A stretch of DNA of 52,677 nucleotides from Microcystis aeruginosa Ma_SC_T_19800800_S464. GTDB taxonomy: Bacteria; Cyanobacteriota; Cyanobacteriia; Cyanobacteriales; Microcystaceae. Position numbers and translations under genes: made by a program. Every line of letters starts with the position of its first letter. Within the stretch, counting starts at the first letter, position 1. This document shows, one piece after another, positions 8,576 through 17,222 of this stretch. Under the pieces are notes generated by a model. The model did not search any database. It was not told the DNA's origin and saw only the letters and a program-made list of their open reading frames with translations. Where the stretch lies: positions 1-52,677 of the forward strand of contig SFBL01000178.1 in NCBI GenBank assembly GCA_007095785.1, read 5' to 3'.

Positions 8576-8788
8576 TTAGAGACTGGTAATCCAAGCAATA
8601 ATTCCTTTACCGGTTAACAATTCAATGGCTAAAAGAGAGACAAAGCCAATCATAGCTAGTCTGCCATTCAATTTTTCAGCTTTTTTGGTAAAACCGAGAC
8701 CGCTAGAACTATCAACGTACATTTTCGGTTCGACAGCAAAATTATTCAGTCTTCCTTGTTCTTCGGTGGTGTAGCCGCGGGCAGTCAT
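8576..8788 (-). CDS. hli: High-light-inducible protein (one-helix chlorophyll-binding)
   Basis: A 70-residue single-helix member of the light-harvesting-like superfamily. The chlorophyll-binding motif is seen as [16 protein letters not shown] (about residues 36-51), followed by a hydrophobic segment [14 protein letters not shown]. Such proteins sit in the thylakoid membrane and bind chlorophyll during photosystem II assembly and photoprotection. The start MTARGYTT has an AAGGAGCC site just upstream. A longer frame to 8830 would read through the promoter and is not used. The longer N-terminus (about 35 residues before the helix) resembles HliA/B/C-type proteins, but the exact paralogue cannot be named. 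Confidence 0.92.
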   Translation of the reverse strand: MTARGYTTEEQGRLNNFAVEPKMYVDSSSGLGFTKKAEKLNGRLAMIGFVSLLAIELLTGKGIIAWITSL

Positions 8789-8820
8789 GGGGAGGCTCCT
8801 TTTGTATGCTTGTGTTAAGA

Positions 8821-8850
8821 AGTGTAACACATTGTTAAGTTATGTTGCAA
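8821..8850 (-). promoter_or_regulatory. Candidate promoter of hli
   Basis: Read on the minus strand, TTGCAA (8850-8845) and TACACT (8826-8821) are separated by 18 bases and lie about 35 bases upstream of the hli start. Spacing is good but both hexamers are imperfect, as expected for a stress-induced gene. Confidence 0.4.
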
Positions 8851-8960
8851 ATTTTAACAAAAAATTTCTGGAGCCTCAGAAAACCTCGATCGGGTAGGCT
8901 GTCAGGGTAGTGCTATAGTTCTACCTTATCTGGGTTTATTGAGGAAATTTTGCCTTTTTC

Positions 8961-8989
8961 TTGACAAATTACTCAGGTTGTGGTATCAA
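8961..8989 (+). promoter_or_regulatory. Strong sigma-70-type promoter
   Basis: A consensus TTGACA (8961-8966) is followed after exactly 17 bases by TATCAA (8984-8989). Transcription would start near 8996, about 270 bases before the next coding start at 9265. This is the best-matching promoter I found in the window. Confidence 0.65.
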
Positions 8990-8995
8990 AGAGGT

Positions 8996-9200
8996 GTAAA
9001 CCTGATCGCCTAATCAGGGGAAAGACAAAAACTATCTTAAGGTCGCCAGAGGAGTCCCGTTAAACCGTACAGGAGTTAGCGGGGGAAGAATTGCCAAAAG
9101 GCGAACCCGACTCTAGGGAGTCAACTTGTCTTGATCGAAGATGCCCCGAATGGGTTAAGTGTGGGGAGAATAGGGAAAAACCACTAAGAAAAACCTGAAT
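8996..9200 (+). ncRNA. Candidate structured non-coding RNA or long leader
   Basis: The transcript predicted from the TTGACA/TATCAA promoter has no good open frame but several helices. GGGG-A-AAGACAA (9017-9029) can pair with TTGTCTT (9128-9134) and a downstream CCCC. GAGTC pairs with GACTC. CCCGTTA pairs with TAGCGGG. TTGCC-AAAA-GGCGA forms a small hairpin. The RNA ends are not defined. It could be a stand-alone small RNA or the 5' leader of the gene at 9265. It does not match tmRNA, RNase P RNA or SRP RNA signatures that I know; 6S RNA could not be excluded by eye. Confidence 0.5.
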
Positions 9201-9264
9201 AGAATCTTAATATATAGAGTGCCTAGTAGCCGTAACGATCGCGCTCACTGTTTTTGTAAATTCT

Positions 9265-9924
9265 ATGGCAGAGATTAGCCCAGAGATCAACCTGATGCAG
9301 ATAGCGACTATACTCAACCAATATCGATTTGAAATGAGAGGATATAAAGCGCAAGAATTAATCGAGCGCTGGTTGCCCACCTATTCGCTAAATTGGATTC
9401 GCATGGCGATTTTAGAGGCACTCTATCAGGGACGTTACAAAGTCATTTCGGTGGAGGAAATTCTCAAAATTTGGCACCGTCGCGGCCATCCTACCTTTCA
9501 TTTTACGGGGGAATTCGAGCGCTTGGTTTGTAAAAACTTGCCAGATTCCCAGTTAAATGGCAAAAAAACGGTATTTATCCCTAAACAGGAAAAGGTCAAT
9601 ATACTTTCTACCACCGTTGAGCGGCCTTATCCAGAGCCACGAGCGGAAGCCACAAGTGAAGATTCTCTACTAAACTTAGAAACTTCTCTTTTTAATGATC
9701 CTCGCAAGGGGATGAGTGATGTGGAGGAATTATTCTCGCAGTTAACCCCAGAAACGCCCAAATTCCCTGAATTAGAATTATTGCCTAAATCGCCCAACGG
9801 TCATGGAACTAGGGAGAATTTTTCGGCTAATTTTAAGCCAGTAATCGATGAGTTTATCCCTTTGTTAGACCCTTCGGAATTATATCCCAAATTAAAAGCT
9901 GTGGCTCGATCGCAGTATAAGTAG
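9265..9924 (+). CDS. Conserved cyanobacterial protein of unknown function
   Basis: A 219-residue protein. The first 100 residues form a compact helical domain (MQIATILNQYRFEMRGYKA, then WIRMAILEALYQGRYKVISV and ILKIWHRRGHPTFHF) that looks like a DNA-binding or adaptor winged-helix-like module. The rest is low-complexity and rich in proline and glutamate, ending in a conserved-looking SELYPKLKAVA. I recognise the N-terminal pattern from other cyanobacterial genomes but know no function. No ribosome binding site is clear. It lies downstream of the structured RNA and may be its cis target. Confidence 0.75.
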   Translation: MAEISPEINLMQIATILNQYRFEMRGYKAQELIERWLPTYSLNWIRMAILEALYQGRYKVISVEEILKIWHRRGHPTFHFTGEFERLVCKNLPDSQLNGKKTVFIPKQEKVNILSTTVERPYPEPRAEATSEDSLLNLETSLFNDPRKGMSDVEELFSQLTPETPKFPELELLPKSPNGHGTRENFSANFKPVIDEFIPLLDPSELYPKLKAVARSQYK

Positions 9925-10091
9925 GGAAGGAGACTCCGAGACAGGAGACTCCGAGACTCCGAGACAAATTCACCATACTTTTGCCTATTGCAAGAGTGCC
10001 TATTGCCGATGAATTCCCTGCGCTCAAGAAAAAAAAATCGCCCTGACGATTAGAATAGAGTTAACTTTCCCTCTCAAGGCTCTGCTCAATT

Positions 10092-10327
10092 AGGGTCTGC
10101 TGAATAATGGTAAAACCTTTTAAAAATAAGGCTTTTGACCTGTTAAAATCCGATGTTAGTGCTAGAAAATCGGATTGGGACCCTCAAAAACCTTGCATTA
10201 TTCTCCTTTTAGTACATAAATTAGTACAAAAAGAGAGGGCAAGAAAGCCTGAAACGACCGGCTACTGACTCCTGACTCCTGACGACCGACTCCTAACCCC
10301 ACCAACAAACTTTTTGCCGCAAACCCC
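10092..10327. mobile_element. MITE, 236 bp, AGGGTCTGCTGAA ends, AATT flanks
   Basis: The left end AGGGTCTGCTGAATAATGG and the right end, reverse complement GGGGTTTGCGGCAAAAAGTT, are related to the element ends at 14101 and 47237. AATT flanks it on both sides (10088-10091 and 10328-10331), consistent with a 4-bp target duplication. Inside are an AT-rich core and heptamers of the CTGACTC type. The right end is only 13 bases from the start codon of the TonB-like gene. Confidence 0.7.
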
Positions 10328-10340
10328 AATTAACTAGATT

Positions 10341-11855
10341 ATGACATCCTCCTATTTTGGTCTAGAAACCGAAGAAAATAAACTAATTAACTCTAATAAT
10401 CTCTCGTTCGCCGCATCTCTTGGTATTCATGGTCTAATTTTAGCGATTATCTTACCTAATTTCCTCAATAATCCAGCGCAGGAGCCAAAAAAGGAGTTAC
10501 GCAACGTCAATCTGATTGAATTGAACCCTCTAGAGCAGTCACGTCTTCCCAGTCTCGACTCCTCCCTGTCCAGCTTACCCGGACTGCCTAACCTCAATTC
10601 GTCTTCTTCCTCTTTGCCTCCTCTCCCCCCCATGGATGGTATCCATAACAGCACCTTACCTCCTTTACCCTCGGTTTCTTCCCTTCCCCCTTTACCTTCC
10701 TTACCTCCTTTACCTCCCCTCTCCTCCTTACCCTCCGTCAATGTCTATTCTCCTCCCGTGGCATCTATCCCCTCCCTGGGTAGATTACCGGTTCCTCGCA
10801 ATTTTCCCACTTCTACCCCCAGTTTACCCAGTCCTCCTTCTGTTCCCACCCTGCCAGAGAATAATAATCTGCCGAGGGGGACTAATAACCAGCAGCTCCA
10901 GCCTTACTTTGATCCCTACCAAGATAATCTAACTTTAGATAGATTGCGAAATTCGCCCCGTAGTGCATCGCAACAGGCACAGGAACAATTAAACAATTCC
11001 TTGGCCCGCACGTCGGAGCCGAATGGTCAATCGCCCATTGATGAACAGCGTCGTCAACAATTAATGTGGGAAATGCGGGAACGTTTGCGCGCCCTGGAGG
11101 CGGACAAAAGCAATACCAGTAACGAGGAGGCCATGAGAAATCAGGTGGATTGGCTGGCCAGAGTCCAAAAAACTAATCCTAACGCCTTAAATGAACTAAA
11201 TCAGCCCAATCAGGGCAGCAGCGGCATAACTACCGTCAATTTGACCGGTAATTATCCCGCTACGGCTTGTTCCCGTCAATTAGCGGGGACGGCGGTTTAT
11301 GGGGTGACGGTGGATGCTCAAGGCCGCCTCAGCAGTGAACCCCAGTTAATTAAAAGTGCAGGCTTCCCGATTTTCAATCAACAGGCGGCTAGGGAAGTAC
11401 GCTTAACTCGCTTTAATAATCCCACTGGTGAGTCGAGAATCTATCAGGTGCGAGTCAGTTTTGCCCCTAACCCGGAAGTGTGCCGAGGTGCGATCGCTAA
11501 TCCTCCGCCACCAGAGGGTAGTAACCTCAATACCCGTAACTCTCCCCCCGTAACGCCGGCAATTGAAACCCCGCTTCGTCCTAATCAACCGCCGCAGCCC
11601 GCCGTTAGTCCCCAACCGGATAACGTCAAGCCACCCGCAACCACCGGACCAAATCCGGCCACAACCCAGCAAGAACCGCCCAAAGAAGCGATAATCGAAG
11701 AAAAAGCCACGGAAACTCCTCCCCAAACCCCCGCTCTCAATCAGCCGGAGGTTTCCCCCGCTAGTCCCCCCACTAGCCAAAATCCTCAACCCCTGGGCGA
11801 GGAAGCTTTGCCCCCGGGTCCGCCGGCGGAAGCTAAAGTTGAACCAGAAAGTTAG
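10341..11855 (+). CDS. TonB-like energy-transducing protein, proline-rich
   Basis: A 504-residue protein with TonB architecture. A single membrane helix lies near residues 24-44 (AASLGIHGLILAIILPNFL). A long proline/serine-rich periplasmic spacer with SLPPLP-type repeats follows (about 55-180), then a TonB-C-like domain (about 305-380) with YPATACSRQLAGTAVYGVTV and the QGRL and FNQQAAREV elements. Unlike classical TonB it continues for over 110 residues as a second proline-rich tail. TonB proteins pass proton-motive force from ExbB/ExbD to outer-membrane receptors; none of these partners is in the window. A mobile element ends 13 bases before the ATG and no ribosome binding site is visible. 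Confidence 0.78.
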   Translation: MTSSYFGLETEENKLINSNNLSFAASLGIHGLILAIILPNFLNNPAQEPKKELRNVNLIELNPLEQSRLPSLDSSLSSLPGLPNLNSSSSSLPPLPPMDGIHNSTLPPLPSVSSLPPLPSLPPLPPLSSLPSVNVYSPPVASIPSLGRLPVPRNFPTSTPSLPSPPSVPTLPENNNLPRGTNNQQLQPYFDPYQDNLTLDRLRNSPRSASQQAQEQLNNSLARTSEPNGQSPIDEQRRQQLMWEMRERLRALEADKSNTSNEEAMRNQVDWLARVQKTNPNALNELNQPNQGSSGITTVNLTGNYPATACSRQLAGTAVYGVTVDAQGRLSSEPQLIKSAGFPIFNQQAAREVRLTRFNNPTGESRIYQVRVSFAPNPEVCRGAIANPPPPEGSNLNTRNSPPVTPAIETPLRPNQPPQPAVSPQPDNVKPPATTGPNPATTQQEPPKEAIIEEKATETPPQTPALNQPEVSPASPPTSQNPQPLGEEALPPGPPAEAKVEPES

Positions 11856-12100
11856 GCCTTTTCAGTTATCAGTAATCAGTAATCAGTTATCAGATGTGAG
11901 TTTTAAGTTCACTATACCCCCCGCACAAGTAAGTTATCGAGCTGCTATCGGGTCAAAATATCTAAAAGCTAAGATAAATTTGACATAATCTTAGGTTTTA
12001 TGGGTAGGATAGTTGTTTCTTGTCTTCTATCTCCTGTCTCCTATCTCCTGTCTCCTGAAAAGGAAAACTTCGTATCTCACCATTAAGATAACTGCTGCAA

Positions 12101-12730
12101 ATGATTTCCACTTCCCAAATCCCCGATTCTTTTGTCTCACCTTGCCGTCGCGCCTCGGTTAGTCGTACTACCAAAGAAACCGATGTAGAGGTGACGATCG
12201 ATCTTGATGGTAGCGGCAATTGTCGCGCCCAGACAGGAATTCCCTTTCTTGATCATATGTTGCAGCAAATCGCCTCCCACGCTGCGATCGATCTCGATGT
12301 GCGTGCCACTGGAGATCTAGAAATTGATGACCATCACACCAATGAAGACGTGGGAATCACCCTCGGACAAGCTTTACTGCAAGCTTTGGGGGACAAAAAA
12401 GGCATCGTCCGTTTCGGGCATTTTGTCGCCCCTCTCGATGAAGCTTTAGTGCAGGTTGCCCTCGATTTTTCCGGTCGTCCCCACCTCAGTTATGGTCTAG
12501 AAATTCCCACCCAAAGAGTGGGAACCTACGATACTCAGCTAGTGCGGGAATTTTTCGTTGCTTTGGTCAATCACAGTCAAATGACCCTACATATTCGCCA
12601 ATTAGACGGGATTAATTCCCATCATCTTATTGAGGCTACTTTTAAGGCTTTTGCCCGGGCGATGAGTATGGCCATAGCGATCGATCCCCGTCGCGCCGGT
12701 ATAATTCCCAGTTCTAAGGGAGTTTTATAG
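12101..12730 (+). CDS. hisB: Imidazoleglycerol-phosphate dehydratase
   Basis: Catalyses the sixth histidine-biosynthesis step, dehydrating imidazoleglycerol phosphate to imidazoleacetol phosphate. The 209-residue monofunctional form is usual for cyanobacteria. The two manganese-binding signatures are visible: [13 protein letters not shown] with [14 protein letters not shown] in the first half, and [16 protein letters not shown] in the second half. The gene is convergent with thrC, with 30 bases between stops, so the two are not co-transcribed. Confidence 0.96.
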   Translation: MISTSQIPDSFVSPCRRASVSRTTKETDVEVTIDLDGSGNCRAQTGIPFLDHMLQQIASHAAIDLDVRATGDLEIDDHHTNEDVGITLGQALLQALGDKKGIVRFGHFVAPLDEALVQVALDFSGRPHLSYGLEIPTQRVGTYDTQLVREFFVALVNHSQMTLHIRQLDGINSHHLIEATFKAFARAMSMAIAIDPRRAGIIPSSKGVL

Positions 12731-12760
12731 AAGCGCTGCTTAACCCGAATTAACGTTAGC

Positions 12761-13870
12761 TTAAAAGCCCATAATTTGAGCCACTTGCGTTAATTCGGGC
12801 GCAATCCCAGATTTTAGTTGGTTATTGCTGTGTTTTACCGCCGAATCTGGGTCTTTTAGTCCATTTCCCGTTAAAACACACACTACGGTGGCCCCATCGG
12901 GAACCTGTTGATGCACTTTTAATAATCCTGCCACAGAAGCGGCGCTGGCCGGTTCACAGAAAACCCCCTCTTGGCCCCCTAAAATCCGATAGGCTGCCAA
13001 TATTTCCTCATCGCTGACCGCGTGAAATTGCCCCTGACTAGCGTGACTAGCGGCCCAGGCTTTTTCCCAGTTAGCAGGGTTGCCGATACGGATAGCCGTG
13101 GCTAGGGTTTCGGGATGGTCAACCGGTTGTTTGGAGATAAAAGGGGCAGCCCCGGCGGCCTGAAAACCCATCATCTTCGGCAGTCGGTCACATTTACCTA
13201 TCTGGTGATACTGACAGAATCCCATCCAATAGGCGCTAATATTGCCCGCGTTACCCACGGGAATACATAACCAGTCGGGGGCATTACCCAAGACATCGAC
13301 AATCTCGAAAGCGGCGGTTTTTTGACCCTCTAAACGGTAGGGATTGACGGAATTGACTAAAGTTACGGGATAATTTTCTGATAGTTGGCGGACAATCTTG
13401 AGGGCATCATCAAAGTTGCCATTAATAGCGATGACTTCGGCTCCGTACAATAAAGCTTGGGCTAACTTTCCTAAGGCCACATAACCGTCGGGGATAATCA
13501 CAAAGGCCCGCATCCCGGCCCTTCTTGCATAGGCTGCCGCCGCCGCCGAGGTGTTGCCGGTACTGGCACAAATCACCGCTTTTGCCCCTTCTTCTTTAGC
13601 TTTCGAGATGGCCATGGTCATGCCCCGGTCTTTAAAGCTGCCGGTGGGATTTAAACCATCATATTTGACAAAAACCTTGACATCGCGCCCGATTTGTGCT
13701 GAGAGATAGGGGGCGGGGATCAGGGGTGTATTGCCTTCTAGGAGGGTAATTACAGGGGTTTTGCTGCTTACGGGCAGAAATTGGCGATATTCTTCGATCA
13801 AACCGCGCCAGCCGCCGATAGACGAGGATTTAGTGGGTGATTGGGGGATCGATCGAGAAATAATTGTCAT
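12761..13870 (-). CDS. thrC: Threonine synthase
   Basis: PLP-dependent enzyme converting O-phosphohomoserine to threonine, here 369 residues, the short bacterial/cyanobacterial type. The PLP lysine lies in [11 protein letters not shown] (about residue 80), the phosphate-binding loop region is [16 protein letters not shown], and the C-terminal part has [14 protein letters not shown] and [14 protein letters not shown] short serine-rich N-terminal segment precedes the domain. Not obviously in an operon. Confidence 0.95.
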   Translation of the reverse strand: MTIISRSIPQSPTKSSSIGGWRGLIEEYRQFLPVSSKTPVITLLEGNTPLIPAPYLSAQIGRDVKVFVKYDGLNPTGSFKDRGMTMAISKAKEEGAKAVICASTGNTSAAAAAYARRAGMRAFVIIPDGYVALGKLAQALLYGAEVIAINGNFDDALKIVRQLSENYPVTLVNSVNPYRLEGQKTAAFEIVDVLGNAPDWLCIPVGNAGNISAYWMGFCQYHQIGKCDRLPKMMGFQAAGAAPFISKQPVDHPETLATAIRIGNPANWEKAWAASHASQGQFHAVSDEEILAAYRILGGQEGVFCEPASAASVAGLLKVHQQVPDGATVVCVLTGNGLKDPDSAVKHSNNQLKSGIAPELTQVAQIMGF

Positions 13871-14100
13871 AGCCTTAAGGATACAGATTGGATTACATAG
13901 CCCAGTCTTCTATTTTATCCAATAAGCAGGCCAAAAAGTTAATCTCTGTCGCCTGATTCGGGGTTAGGGGTTAAAGTGAGAAGAGACGAGATACAGAGAC
14001 AATCACAGGATAAAAATGGGCTTATAGGTCAAAAAAAAGTTATTTTATTGATATAACTCTGATTTTTTGCCTTTTTTGTCTTTCAGAGGTTGATTTAATT

Positions 14101-14181
14101 AGGGTTTACTGAATAAATCTAAAAACCTTCTGAAAATCGGTAAAACCCCACACCCACCAAGAAACTTTTTCAGTAAACCCT
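14101..14181. mobile_element. MITE, 81 bp, AGGGTTTACTGAA ends, AATT flanks
   Basis: AGGGTTTACTGAA (14101-14113) and its exact complement TTCAGTAAACCCT (14169-14181) bound an 81-bp element, with AATT on both outer sides. The core contains CTAAAAACCTTCTGAAAATC and CCCCACACCCACC, also seen in the 47237 copy. It is too short to encode a transposase and must have been mobilised in trans. The rest of the 13871-14315 gap shows no gene. Confidence 0.75.
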
Positions 14182-14315
14182 AATTGGCAGTAGTGCCAGA
14201 TTAATTTCTTAGCTAGGATAGGCAAGAGGCAGCTGGAAAAAATTCTCCTGTCTTCTGTCACGGCTACTGGCAGTAAGTAATTTTGCCAACATCTGATATT
14301 CAAACTCAAGCAACT

Positions 14316-15086
14316 ATGTGTCAACTTCTAGGCATGAATTGTAATGTCCCCACGGATATCTGTTTTTCCTTCGAGGGATTTTGTGCGCGGGGGGGGAAAA
14401 CCGACGAACATCGAGACGGTTGGGGAATTGCTTTTTTTGAGGGTTTAGGATGTCGAACTTTTATTGATGTTAAACCCTCGATCGCTTCTCCGATTGCGGC
14501 ATTAATTAAAAACTATCCCATCCATTCTACCAATGTTATCGCCCATATTCGCAAAGCCACCCAAGGAGAAATTAAACTAGAAAACTGTCATCCTTTTCGG
14601 CGGGAATTGTGGGGAAGATATTGGGTTTTTGCCCATAATGGTCATTTAGAAAATTTCTCACCTCCTGCGGGGGATTTTTATCAACCGGTTGGAGACACAG
14701 ATTCGGAAAAAGCTTTCTGTTTAATTCTTAATACCCTGCGAGAGACTTTTCCCCAGGGCAAACCTTCCCTAGAACAACTTTATCAAGTCCTAAAAACTAT
14801 CACAAACTCTATCGCTTGTCAAGGAATTTTTAATTATCTTTTATCCGATGGTGAACATTTTTTTGCCCATTGTTCAACAAAATTAAGCTATATAATCCGT
14901 CAGTATCCTTTTGCCGCCGCTCATTTAATCGATGAAGATGTTAGCGTTGATTTTCAAGCTTTATCTCGTCCGAGCGATCAAGTAGCAATTATTGCCACTA
15001 CACCCTTAACTGATAATGAAGTTTGGACACCGATTAATGCAGGAGAATTATTAGTTTTTCAGGAGGGCGCACCAATTTTAAGTTAA
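14316..15086 (+). CDS. Class II glutamine amidotransferase (YafJ-like)
   Basis: A 256-residue Ntn-hydrolase-type amidotransferase domain. The start at 14316 places Cys directly after the initiator Met (MCQLLGMN), as required for the N-terminal nucleophile; a longer frame from 14283 would mask it and is rejected. RDGWGIAFF, HIRKATQGE, WVFAHNGHL and GDTDSEKAFC are glutaminase-site motifs of this family. It is a stand-alone domain, so the ammonia acceptor is unknown. Its stop is two bases from the stop of the convergent ABC ATPase gene. Confidence 0.9.
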   Translation: MCQLLGMNCNVPTDICFSFEGFCARGGKTDEHRDGWGIAFFEGLGCRTFIDVKPSIASPIAALIKNYPIHSTNVIAHIRKATQGEIKLENCHPFRRELWGRYWVFAHNGHLENFSPPAGDFYQPVGDTDSEKAFCLILNTLRETFPQGKPSLEQLYQVLKTITNSIACQGIFNYLLSDGEHFFAHCSTKLSYIIRQYPFAAAHLIDEDVSVDFQALSRPSDQVAIIATTPLTDNEVWTPINAGELLVFQEGAPILS

Positions 15087-15088
15087 TC

Positions 15089-15817
15089 TTACCAGTGGTC
15101 ACTTTGTCGAGATTTTTCTAAGTCAATTAACTGAGTTTTTAGCCCTAACCAATCTAATTGATTGGCGAGGCAATCTGATTTAATTTTTCCCGCTTCCAGA
15201 TAAATGACTCTCTCGGCAAATTCTTCTAAAAAATCCAGTTGATGATTGACCATAATTATCGTCATTGAACTTTGATGATTTAATACTTCTAATAACCTGC
15301 TAGCCGTGCCTGTATCTAGGGCAGAAGTGGGTTCATCTAATAACAGTATGCTCGGTTCTAACAGCAAAGCTCTGGTAATTGCCACTAATTGTCTTTGTCC
15401 TAAAGATAATTCTAACTCCCCGCGTTCAAACCACTGTTCGGGAATTTTTAATAGAGATGTCCAACGGTCAATTCTCTGATTAATTTCCGCAGGGTTAAGT
15501 TTTTTTAATTGTAGAGGATAAGCGAGAGCATCTCGAACATTCATCCCTAATAACTTTGACTCTTGGAGCAATAAAACTATCTGTTGTCGCAGGGAAATAA
15601 CTGGTATTTCCTTAATTGATTTACCTTGAAAATAAATATTTCCCGTGCTGGGTTCTTGCAAACGATTTAACAAGCGCAAAAGAGTCGTTTTTCCTGCCCC
15701 AGATGCTCCGACAATAGCTAACTTTTCTCCTTGTTTGATGCTAAAAGTAATATCTTCTAACAGATAAGTACTGCCCCGTCGGATAGCTAAATTTACTTGC
15801 TGTAGTTCTAAAATCAA
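15089..15817 (-). CDS. ABC transporter ATP-binding protein
   Basis: A 242-residue ATPase subunit. It has Walker A GASGAGKTTLL (about residues 37-47), a Q-loop in LLLQESKLLG, the signature LSLGQRQLVAITRAL (about 138), Walker B ILLLDEPTSALD (about 158-169) and the switch in VNHQLDF. The sequence resembles the FetA/YbbL-type or amino-acid importer ATPases. No permease or binding protein gene is adjacent, so its partner must be encoded elsewhere and its substrate cannot be assigned. Confidence 0.85.
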   Translation of the reverse strand: MILELQQVNLAIRRGSTYLLEDITFSIKQGEKLAIVGASGAGKTTLLRLLNRLQEPSTGNIYFQGKSIKEIPVISLRQQIVLLLQESKLLGMNVRDALAYPLQLKKLNPAEINQRIDRWTSLLKIPEQWFERGELELSLGQRQLVAITRALLLEPSILLLDEPTSALDTGTASRLLEVLNHQSSMTIIMVNHQLDFLEEFAERVIYLEAGKIKSDCLANQLDWLGLKTQLIDLEKSRQSDHW

Positions 15818-15892
15818 GATCGGTCTTTTCCTTACTTAGTTTAAAGTTATTATATAATGAAAATAGACCAATGATTTCGGCAGGTATTCCCC

Positions 15893-16624
15893 ATGGTTAG
15901 TCAAGTTAACAAAACCGAGATTATCTATCCTGAGAGCGACGGTAAACCGATGGCAGATAATACTAAACAATTTCACTGGATAGTAACGATTAAGCAGAAT
16001 CTCGACTGGTTATATATCGATGATCCCCAGGTATTTGTAGCGGGGGATCTGTTGTGGTATCCCGTGGAAGGCCAGCCCAAAATTGCCGCCGCTCCTGATA
16101 CGATGGTAGTATTTGGCAGACCGAAAGGCGATCGAGGTTCCTATAAACAATGGCAAGAAGATAATCTTGCTCCTCAAGTCGTCTTTGAAATTCTTTCTCC
16201 CAGTAATACCTCCATCGAAATGGCCAAAAAATTGCTATTTTATGATCGCTATGGAGTCCAAGAATACTACGTCTATGATCCCGATGATAATAGTCTAGAA
16301 GCTTGGCAGCGAATTGGTGACAGTTTAGACAGTGTTAGTGAGGTTAATAATTGGGTGAGTCCCCGTTTAGGCATTCGTTTTGACTTAACCGACGAGTTAA
16401 AAATTTATCGTCCTGATGGTACTCAATTCTTGTCCTACAGCGAAATTAATCAACTACTGGAACAGGAAAAGCAACGGGCTGAAAATGAACGCCAACGCGC
16501 AGAAAATGAACGACAACGGGCTGAAAATGAACGAAAACGTGCAGAACAGGCTAATCAGCAGTTATTAGAAATGGAGGCAAAACTGCAAAAATATCGTCAA
16601 CTTTTTGGAGAATTACCTAACTAA
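15893..16624 (+). CDS. Uma2 family (DUF820) nuclease-like protein with coiled-coil tail
   Basis: A 243-residue protein of the Uma2 family, abundant in cyanobacteria and built on a PD-(D/E)XK-like fold. Core motifs are APDTMVVFG and VVFEILSPSNT followed by KKLLFYDRYGVQEYYVYDP. The physiological role of the family is unsettled. The C-terminus (about residues 195-235) is a charged coiled coil made of near-perfect RAENERQ heptads encoded by a 21-base tandem repeat. TATAAT at 15853-15858 may be its -10 element. Confidence 0.88.
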   Translation: MVSQVNKTEIIYPESDGKPMADNTKQFHWIVTIKQNLDWLYIDDPQVFVAGDLLWYPVEGQPKIAAAPDTMVVFGRPKGDRGSYKQWQEDNLAPQVVFEILSPSNTSIEMAKKLLFYDRYGVQEYYVYDPDDNSLEAWQRIGDSLDSVSEVNNWVSPRLGIRFDLTDELKIYRPDGTQFLSYSEINQLLEQEKQRAENERQRAENERQRAENERKRAEQANQQLLEMEAKLQKYRQLFGELPN

Positions 16625-16656
16625 AATCTGAACTAGCGACGGGAGTATAACGAAAA

Positions 16657-16678
16657 AAGAGGACTGGTTAGTCCTCTT
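16657..16678 (-). terminator. Intrinsic terminator of psaC
   Basis: AAGAGGACT and AGTCCTCTT form a perfect 9-bp stem around GGTT. On the minus strand the stem is followed by a run of six T, the classic intrinsic terminator form, 49 bases past the psaC stop. It may also slow transcripts leaving the Uma2 gene from the other side. Confidence 0.85.
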
Positions 16679-16726
16679 AACAAGATTAGTTTTCGCCAAA
16701 TGTTAAACACAGAATGATTGCCAGGC

Positions 16727-17005
<279 letters not shown>

Positions 17006-17222
17006 TTAAATTTCGGGTTTATCGGTTAGTTTACCTTACAGCGATCTGTTCATCGCTCGATCGGTGACATAACTTTAAACTCTGTAACACTTGGGCAAAA
17101 TTGCGATCGCTAGTTGGGGATCGAGTAATCCTAAAATAGCCTTAAAGAATTGCTTGCCAAGGTTACGGGGGGAACCGAAAAAGGTAATCTGGATCGCAAG
17201 ATAATTTATTTCGTTTGCCAGT

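Noticed and set aside
8996-9200. Cobalamin riboswitch, tmRNA or RNase P RNA
   Set aside because: None of their conserved core sequences could be found in the structured region, so it is left as an unassigned candidate RNA.
10427-10741. Long minus-strand frame opposite the TonB-like gene, and another at 11403-11789
   Set aside because: They mirror the proline/serine-rich codons of the sense gene and translate to low-complexity Gly/Glu or Arg/Gly strings. No ribosome binding site is seen.
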